NCBI RefSeq assembly: GCF_029852145.1
Contig: NC_079972.1
Span: 15,560,986 to 15,624,985 of the forward strand
DNA from: Microplitis mediator
Lineage: Eukaryota; Arthropoda; Insecta; Hymenoptera; Braconidae
DNA: 64,000 nt
Reading direction: 5' to 3'
Of the stretch, positions 56,513-64,000 are shown piece after piece. A program made the position numbers and the translations under genes. Positions within the stretch are counted from its first letter, which is position 1; the number at the start of each line of letters is the position of its first letter. The notes under the pieces are model-generated. The model searched no databases, had not been told where the DNA came from, and saw nothing but the letters and a program-made list of their open reading frames with translations.

Positions 56513-57387
56513 CACGGAAAGAAAATTATGGGAAGTTTTGCTATGCATTATGGAAATGGTTCCCATAATGGTATGGGAATAGTACCTATACTACTATAGG
56601 GATGGTTCCCATATATTATAGGAACCATTCCCATAATAGTATGAGAATAGTTCCCATACCATTATGGGAATGGTTCCCATATTGGTATAGGAACTATTCC
56701 TATAATATTATGGGAACTATTCCCATAATGTTATGGGAACCATCCCTATAATATCATAAAATTTTCTTTTTGCACAATAGTGTAGAAATTTCCCAAAATT
56801 TGAATTTTCTTGAATGTTTTGTGCTGACAAAAAATTCTTGTTAAAAATTTTAATGTTTTTTTGCCAAATACGATATTTTTTTTCAATGTTTGAATTTTTG
56901 TTTTTATGTTTAATAATATTTCTGTGTATTGTAGAAGTGATTACCACACTTCTATAAATTAATTTTTTCATGATAATATGGGAACCATTCCCATAATATA
57001 GGAATGGTTCCTATAATAGTATGGGAACTCTTCCCATAATATTATGGGAATGATTCCCATAATGGTATAGGAACCATTCCAATTGCATTATGGGAATCAT
57101 TCCCATAATATTATGGGAATAGTTCCCATACTATTATAGGAACCATTTCCATAATATTATAGAAAATATTCCTATAAATTATAGGAACCATTCCTATAAT
57201 TATAGGAACCATTCCTATAGTGTTATGGGTATCATTCCCATAATTATAGGAACTATTCCTATAATTATGGGAAACATTCCTATAATTATAGGAACCGCTC
57301 CCATAATTTATGGTCGTAATTCCTATGATGGTATAGGAAAAAATTTCACAAAATTATGGGAACCGCTGCCATAATTTTCTTTCCGTG
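56513..57387. mobile_element. CACGG-family element with ATTATGGGAA units, copy 2
   Basis: Ends CACGGAAAGAAAATTATGG and ATAATTTTCTTTCCGTG, TA duplication. It shares the central word GTTTTGTGCTGACAAAAAATTC and the terminal block GGTCGTAATTCCTATGATGG with 32820-33778, but the number and order of TTCCCATAAT units differ between copies. Confidence 0.9.
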
Positions 57388-57395
57388 TACCTTTA

Positions 57396-57397
<2 letters not shown>

Positions 57398-57433
<36 letters not shown>
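57398..57433. repeat. (ATT)n microsatellite
   Basis: About 11 ATT units immediately beyond the preceding element. Confidence 0.85.
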
Positions 57434-57436
<3 letters not shown>

Positions 57437-57439
57437 ATA

Positions 57440-58318
57440 TTCATTTACTCTTAGTAAATCATAATGTCGAAATTACAAACATATTTTAATTATTATTGGA
57501 CGATTGAGCCCGTTAGCAAGTTAGCATATAAAGATCGTTAATCAAAATGTCACCAGGTCATCGAGTTAATTTCGAAATTTGTGTATCAATTATAATCTTG
57601 CTTATAACAGCTTGTATATTGTTAAATTCAAAAGCTATATTTATATTTATTACATACAACTCATACATGTTGAATATATTATACATAAAGCTTTGTTTAA
57701 TATATATGCATACAAGAAGGGAGACTTTTTTCATATTATTTGCATAGAGCACATTTTGAATTGGCATTTGAAAGATTTTTTACTTTTTTTGAACAATAAA
57801 TCTTGGACATGTGAAATTACTTGAAAATTTTTGTAGAAGTGATAAATTTAAGACCATTTTTTCAGACCTTCTATTATTTTATTATTATCCGTTACACTGT
57901 AGTTTGCCAATAAATTATTAAAAAATATTAATTTAAGATGTATAATAAAAGCTTGGATATACATAACTTTGTTGGAATAGTATACATATATATACTAAAA
58001 GTTTGTGAAGATGCGTTGACGTTAGTTTAAATTTCAGTGGTTGTACTTGTTGATAATATTTAGGCAAGTATGAGTAATGGAGATTGAAAGTGTATATATT
58101 ACGAAATATATTCTCCAGTTTATGATTTTAATGATTGACTTTAATTACAAAGTACACGATTAACTTTTAAATTGTTACGAAATATGTGGTTTTAAAGTTA
58201 TCAAATTATTAAACTAATTATTACCCTGCCATCGCGTTTTATGTTAAACTCTACTAAAATTTTAACTAAAAAAAAAACTTGTTTTTGTATTTTCAATTCT
58301 GTCGATTCATTTTATTAA
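57440..58318. other. AT-rich non-coding stretch
   Basis: No supported gene; frames here overlap each other on both strands and are low complexity. Confidence 0.4.
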
Positions 58319-58320
58319 TA

Positions 58321-58941
58321 CACTGTAAAAAGAGCAGTGTTAAAAATGGACTCATTTTAACTCCGCCCGGTGTTAAAATAAATTTACACCGGTGTAGGAG
58401 GAGTAATTCACCGGTGTTAAAAATACCGGTGTTAAATCAGGGTAACCGGTGTAAAAGCGGAGTAAAATCCGTGTAAAAGCGGGGTAACCGGTGTAAAAAC
58501 GGAGTAATATCGGTGTAAAAGCGGGGTAACCGGTGTAAAAGCGGAGTAATACCGGTGTAAAAGCGGGGTAAATTCCGTCCGCTTGGAGTATTAACTTTAA
58601 AGATTATAAAACACAAAAAATGTCAGTTCTCTATGAAAATTAATAAAGAATATTATTTATTAACAAGTACAGTGATCGAGTAAGTAAAAATATTCACAAA
58701 GTAAAATATTTTAACATCGGTAAAGAATATCTACACCGGCGGCAGCGTTATTTTAACACCGGTCTAGAATATTTACACCGGCAGCGGTGTTATTTTAACA
58801 CCGGAGAATTTTTTTTAACACCGATACAGAATATTTACACCGGGGGCGTCGTTATTTTCACACCGCTTTCGGGGGTAAATTTAACACCGATAATTTTAAC
58901 ACCTACACCAATTGGACTTACCCCGGTAATTTTTTACAGTG
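58321..58941. mobile_element. CACTG-family element copy 5
   Basis: Ends CACTGTAAAAAGAGCAGTG and TTTTTTACAGTG with TA duplication. It has the shortest minisatellite of the complete copies (about 58440-58570), and a body close to copy 4 (ACACCGGCAGCGGTGTTATT). Confidence 0.92.
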
Positions 58942-59569
58942 TAATAAAAAATGCTGGTTTTATTAATTTGATATCAGAGTATTTAAATTTTTATTTTACC
59001 AAAAAAAAAAAATCAACGGGATACGTAACTTTATCAAAAGTTGTGATACATTTAAAAATCATCAAACTAATGTAAAAACGGCTTGTAATGTGTATAGAGT
59101 AAAAGTGGTAGAAGGAACACGCGAACCACCCATTTACTAGTTAAAAATTAAAATAATGATTTATTTAAAAAATTAAATAAAAAATATCATGAACCATGAA
59201 CTGTATATCTAGATATATATATATCTATATATTTTTTTTTGTTTATTCGTGATATTGTTGTATATAAATGATGATATTGTATTATACAGTGAAAATATAA
59301 TCGCGTGATAAGTTTTGTCGGAAAATAGCGCTTGCGTACAATGGAAAGACTGTAAAGAGGATGAGAGTATAGAGACAAGAGGGCGTCAGGGGTGAGAGAG
59401 AGAAAGAGAGAAGTGGAAAAGCGAGAGGAATATTAAACGAGATTTTGGCGTATTTGGGATTTAACAGCAGGGATCCTGCTAGCGCCCGTTCGTCACTCCT
59501 TCTCTCTTTCTCATTTCTGTATATATGTATATAATAATATATATAATACAAGAGAAAGAGAGAGAAAGT

Positions 59570-59790
59570 AGCGGTTGTAGTAGCGAGCGCGGGCGCGGTT
59601 CACCAGCCACAGGGCATTATCGACGTTCATGCAGGAGCTCGCGATCTATCGAATGAAATTCTTATCGACGCGTTTATCCACCTTTGGCCGGAGGCGGTTG
59701 CGAGAAAATATTTATTATTTCCCCTTCCGTCTGCCTGTGGCTCTCCAGGTGGTTAAAAGAGCCATGGTAAGGAAGCTACGGGGGAAGACG
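59570..59790. promoter_or_regulatory. GC-rich, CpG-containing island; candidate promoter or 5' exon region
   Basis: GTAGCGAGCGCGGGCGCGG, CGACGTTCATGCAGGAGCTCG and TTATCGACGCGTTTATCC stand out against the AT-rich background and are bordered by GA-rich tracts (59385-59420, 59550-59570). No open frame of note. It may belong to the start of the minus-strand kirre gene or to an unseen gene; I cannot choose. Confidence 0.3.
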
Positions 59791-59939
59791 TAATCAAATC
59801 GACCGTAAAACAAGAAAGAAAGAAAGGAAGAAAGAATAATAATATAACTTGCTACACTTTTCCAATCTTATTCTTATTCTTCTTCATTCATTTTCTTCTT
59901 CTTTAGCTTCAACTTGTTTTACTTTAGACTGAGTCCTCA

Positions 59940-59975
59940 CCGTCATGATCGTCGTCGTCGTCGTCGTCATTTATA
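59940..59975. repeat. (GTC)n microsatellite
   Basis: Seven to eight GTC/CGT units; poly-Arg frame by chance. Confidence 0.8.
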
Positions 59976-60539
59976 CTCTTTTAAACCAAGTGAAAAAAAT
60001 AATCTTTTGATTTCGACATTTGATTCACAACACGAAATAAATCCCAAACCGATGTTTTTACGTTGTTTATATATGCATGTATACGTCAATATACTTTATA
60101 GTACAAATTGAATCGATAGACGCATGTGTAAAAATACACACCTACATATATAAATCAGATTTTATTAGAAAAAGGTAAAACGACAAAATAAGTTTGAATT
60201 AAAAGAAAAATGTTTTATTTATAAATGAAAGTTAAATTTCTAACGTGTAACATTTAATGAAGAGAAAAAATATTCTCTAGCAAGCATAGGTTACATACAC
60301 ACACAATTTTGCATATATATATATATATATTTATAGATGTGAATGCATCAACGTGGTTAGACGAATGTGTACGCGGTACGATGGTATATCGTGTAGGAGT
60401 TTGAGTTTGAGTATAGGGTGGTGAGGGTGGTATTAGGGGTGAGTCGACAGAGCTCAAGCTGCGTTGTTGTAGTGGTGGCTTCATCGCGAATGTATACACA
60501 TACATAGAGACGGTAAGAGTGAGTGAATGAGGGAGCGAG

Positions 60540-60870
60540 TGAGTCGTAGTATAGCTTCAACTTTAGCTGTGCCGCAGTGGTATCGAGCGACGGCTACCTC
60601 ACCTTTCACCCCAGCCCCTTCTTCACTTGTACAATCCTACTCTGTTCCTGCTGCTGCTGCTGCTTCTACTACTACTGCTACTGCTACTGTTACTGCTACT
60701 GCTGCTGCTGCTGCTGCTGCCGCGTTATTCCATGTTGGGACTGTAGCTTTGTTCTCTCTGTCTCATTTCCGCGCACTGGTTTTGGTCACATCGTCAGGCT
60801 GCATCGTCTCTCCCGTGTATGTAGCGTTACGTCGCAACGACGATCTTAACCTCGTTGACAATGTTTAACT
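60540..60870. other. CTG/CTA trinucleotide-rich, GC-richer region; candidate 5' UTR
   Basis: 60645-60722 is an interrupted (CTG)n / (CTACTG)n tract. The 113-aa plus frame is mostly poly-Ala and not supported. On the minus strand it becomes CAG/AGTAGC-rich with an AAAG|GTGAGG donor-like word near 60597, a composition common in insect 5' UTR exons, so it might be a leader exon of kirre. Confidence 0.25.
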
Positions 60871-62014
60871 ATATTTCATCTTTGAGACCCGTGAGAGTAA
60901 AAATCATTGTGCTTTTTATTCACTCTGATTTATTTGTATACATTATTATTATTATTATTATTATTTAGATTTTTTTTTTAAGGGATTTTCAGAATTCACA
61001 AAATCAAATGCCTTTTTTATCATGAAAAATATCAAAGATTTAAAAAAAAATAATCCAGTACGCATTAGATTCAATCGTAAAATACGTATGGAAAAAAAAA
61101 ATATATATATCATATACAGATCGTGTGTACCAGGCAGAGCAGTCACAAATGCTCACACTATGCCGCTTTTGATAATGCACGAAAAGCTTTTCACATACTC
61201 GTTAAATCGACCCATAATGTTGCTACTATAAAGATATATGAGAATATATACATTTATATAATAATATTTATCCAGTTTATGCGGATATTTTTTTTTTATA
61301 TTATAATAATATGTTTTATTTAAAGTAACAATTTCTAACATTCAATTGTCATTTATGCGGCGTGTATTTATAATTGTTATTGATGCATAGGTAATTTAAT
61401 AGAGAACAGAATATAATAATTGTATTATTGATTACACGTGTTGAAATTTGATGAGAGTTTGCAGATCGTTGGTAACTAATATTAGGTTTAATGTACGTCT
61501 CAGACATGTTGTGTACGTGTGCGTGTGTGCGTGCATATGTGTTAATATAGTATTACACATGTTTATACCTCATGTAAAACTAACATACATACCTAAGATA
61601 ATAAAACAACTCTATTTGATAAACATCTCTGACTATTTAATTAGTTTTATGAAACTTTGTTTATGACTGTCACATTAATTACTAATTACTCGGTAGACCA
61701 TTTAAAAATTTATTAATTAAAAAAAATATAAATAACAATAATAACAAACTATCTTTTGATTATGGTAATAAAACATTTAAATATTTAATGATGATATTAT
61801 TGAGTAAAACAGTTGTAAAACTGTCAAACTAAAACTATACTACACAGAACATTGTTGAACGTTTAATTCACCGAGATATACAAATTGTACGTACATACAC
61901 AATTGAACAATGAAAAAGTTGGGTTCATTCTGTGGTGTACTATCTATAATGCAGACATGAGTATTTTTTAATTATATTATGTCTCATTATTTTATATTTC
62001 ATTTTAAATTAAAT
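60870..62014. other. AT-rich non-coding stretch
   Basis: No gene recognised. An ATT tract lies near 60944-60965. Confidence 0.4.
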
Positions 62015-62017
62015 ATA

Positions 62018-62765
62018 GGGGAGGGTGGGGCAGAGCGGCCCCCCTAAGCCAATTATTATTTTTTGTGGCTTTCAACCATAAGATCACTTTACTTTTGTCC
62101 TATTTCGAACAAATTTATGGACATTTTGCCAAAATTCTGAAAAAAAATTTTTTTTTTTGTGGGGCAGAGCGGCCCCCCTCCAAAAAGTGATAAAAAAAAT
62201 TTTTTTTTTCGTTTTTTTTTTTTTTAAATTGTTTTCATCATTAAGAATGTATTTCTTTCTCTTGACAACTATTTTTGGTCTTATGTTACTCGAAAAAAAT
62301 TTTTTAAAGCGTAAAAAATCGTTCACTCTCGATTACCTTAATTGCTAATTTTTATTTGATAAAAAAAAATATCAATTCTGTAATTTTACTTTATTTCAAA
62401 AATTTATCAACTAAAAAAAAAAAAATTTAATATTTATAAATTTTTAGTGACCAAATTTGCCTCTTACATAGAGAAACGGCCGAAAAATATGAAAAATAAT
62501 TTTTTCGGAAGTTTCGGCTGGTCCATTTTGCCCCAGGTGTCATGCGTAGGGCTAGAAATGTGTAATTATAATAATTTTTTTTTAATTTGACGATAAAAAT
62601 ATGAAAAAATCACTTTTTCAAAATTTTGGGCTTGTCCATTTTGCCCCAAATGTCATGCGTAGGGGTAAAAATGCGCAAACATATCGGATTTATAGTAATT
62701 AGTCAAAAAAAAAAATTTTTTTTTTGATCAAAATTTCAGGGGGGCCGCTCTGCCCCACCCTCCCC
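62018..62765. mobile_element. Diverged relative of the GGGGAGACC MITE (GGGGAGGGTGGGGCAGAGCGG ends)
   Basis: Ends GGGGAGGGTGGGGCAGAGCGG and CCGCTCTGCCCCACCCTCCCC with TA duplication. 748 bp. The layout matches copies A-C: a second GGGGCAGAGCGGCCCCCCTCC inside, a TTTTGCCCCAggTGTCATGCGTAGGG word (here twice) and A/T homopolymer tracts. The body is otherwise clearly diverged. Confidence 0.88.
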
Positions 62766-62769
62766 TATA

Positions 62770-63999
62770 CTGTGTTGGTTTAATAATTTTTTTTTATTTT
62801 TAAATATTGAAAAATAAATCGACGTATGGAATTGATCGGTGTAATTAATTATTTGATATTTATCGAGCAATCAAGCAATCGTGCAATTTGAGTCTTGTTA
62901 ATATAATCCTTTTTCTAGACTCGGTACGAATGTCATGTCGAGGTCTTGGGTATTGGCGTGACTCAAGTAGTGCATACATAACATTTGAGCATCCAATTTG
63001 CACCTTGTGCACTCTCTACACTATTTATAGATACTGTCTAGTATTTACGATTGCTCTTTTTGTCGATTTATATTTTAAAAGGTGATAAGACTACATATCA
63101 AACTGATTAAAAATCGTTATTTATTTACGTGTTAACAAAAGCTCAAATATAATATTAAATTATCGTTTTTATCTTGTAAAAAAGTTAATTATTTTTGAAA
63201 TGTTTATTGATCGTTTGTTGAAAACTATTAAGATTAATTATTTGTTAAAATGAAAATCTGTCGGTTAAGTAATGTCGGATTTTTATTCTTTATACTTTTA
63301 TTATATAAATTATTTATAATGGAGCTAGTTAAGCTCTGAGCTCAAACTTTTCCCCGGTTACTACAGTTAAAGATATAAAAACTTTAAGAAAGTCTAAATA
63401 AATTAGAGATTTCGTTTTTTATTTTTGATGATAAAGTACACACTACTGTGTGTTTGAAAGCACAATTTATATTGTGCACAACTCTACTGCCTCAAGCGGG
63501 TAGATATATATATAGATATATTTAGGGACATTGCTGTACAGCAGCTCAATTTACCGAGGGAAAAAGATATCACCCAATTTCTCTGTCTTATATAATCCAA
63601 TTATTCATTTTGTTATTTATTTATTTATTTTTTTTTTATCGCAAACTTTTGAAGATATATTTATATATATGATTTTCGCGCTGGTTGATCGAATTTTTGG
63701 CACGACTGTTGGCTACCCTGTCCTGCAACGTTGGCACGTCGTGTAGGGCAGTGAAATAACTCAGCTAACCCGGGTGGTGGTGGTGGTGGTGGTGGTGGTG
63801 CTCTTTTCTCCCAACAAATTGGTGTTTCGTGAATTCTAGTCACGCGCGGAAAATGGCGGCGCGACGTTCCTGGGCAAACGAAACAAAGTGCCATATATAC
63901 GTATATATACACGAAATACACTCATACACTCATATTTCTGCCAATAATTTTTCTTTGTCACGCTCTCACAGTCATTCACTCTTTGTCTCTAAATACGTC
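62770..63999. other. AT-rich non-coding stretch with a (GTG)n tract
   Basis: No gene recognised. (GTG)n lies at 63773-63800. A GC-richer patch follows (63835-63880, GCGCGGAAAATGGCGGCGCG). The 86-aa minus frame across the tract has poly-Pro and no family resemblance. Confidence 0.4.
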
Positions 64000-64000
64000 A

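Noticed and set aside
60527..60868. 113-aa plus frame
   Set aside because: Mostly poly-Ala and poly-Thr from a CTG/CTA tract; the overlapping +1 frame is open as well (poly-Cys), so openness is not evidence.
63661..63921. 86-aa minus frame with poly-Pro
   Set aside because: It comes from a GTG microsatellite and has no recognisable domain.

Overview
The window is AT-rich animal nuclear DNA (roughly 75% A+T by eye) with spliceosomal introns, long homopolymers, many microsatellites and a dense population of palindromic miniature transposons. The coding evidence points to an insect. The base composition and repeat style fit a hymenopteran such as a parasitoid wasp, but that placement is inference.

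Layout. 1-4600: composite fold-back repeats, in which arms of 0.6-1 kb are repeated in both orientations. 4700-5110: a short GC-richer island with a 48-codon open frame. 5230-11900: a T-rich field of tandem repeats built around the word GAGTCA, containing a ~120-bp satellite, five copies of a ~240-bp core with nested palindromes, and a recent 757-bp tandem duplication. 12000-14640: low-complexity spacer with a GGACCA minisatellite, a cluster of perfect hairpins and several GCATGCGC (NRF-1-like) boxes.

14933-16903 (+): a very compact cluster of four reading frames that looks like one polycistronic transcript. It holds CMC4 (three exons, twin CX9C), an unidentified 65-aa single-pass membrane protein whose ATG overlaps the CMC4 stop as ATGA, NDUFAF8 (twin CX9C complex I assembly factor) and PIGM (GPI mannosyltransferase I). 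The gaps are -4, 26 and 7 nt, and the first poly(A) signal seen follows PIGM. Two (perhaps three) products would act in mitochondria; PIGM works in the ER.

16.9-28.3 kb: gene-free AT-rich spacer holding five distinct palindromic elements. 28345-48564 (-): twelve coding exons of a Neph/IRM-family cell-adhesion receptor most like Drosophila kirre (dumbfounded). It has five Ig domains, one transmembrane segment and a cytoplasmic tail ending in the PDZ ligand ATHV. All phases close over 2418 nt (805 residues from the first in-frame ATG). The true N-terminus lies on an exon further upstream that I could not place. PIGM and kirre are convergent. Four kirre introns are mostly made of four different palindromic transposons, and the last intron is 95% one element.

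48.6-64 kb: presumed kirre 5' intron or upstream sequence, with more copies of the same transposon families and some GC-richer stretches (about 59.57-59.79 and 60.54-60.86 kb) that could hold a promoter or 5' UTR exon. No tRNA, rRNA or CRISPR array was recognised.

The most unusual feature is a set of transposon families sharing TA-flanked CAC-N-G ends. Their interiors are tandem arrays of short self-complementary words, different in each family (ACCGGT/GGTGTAAAA, CATGATnnTCATG, TTCCCATAAT/ATTATGGGAA, TTCTTG/CAAGAA).
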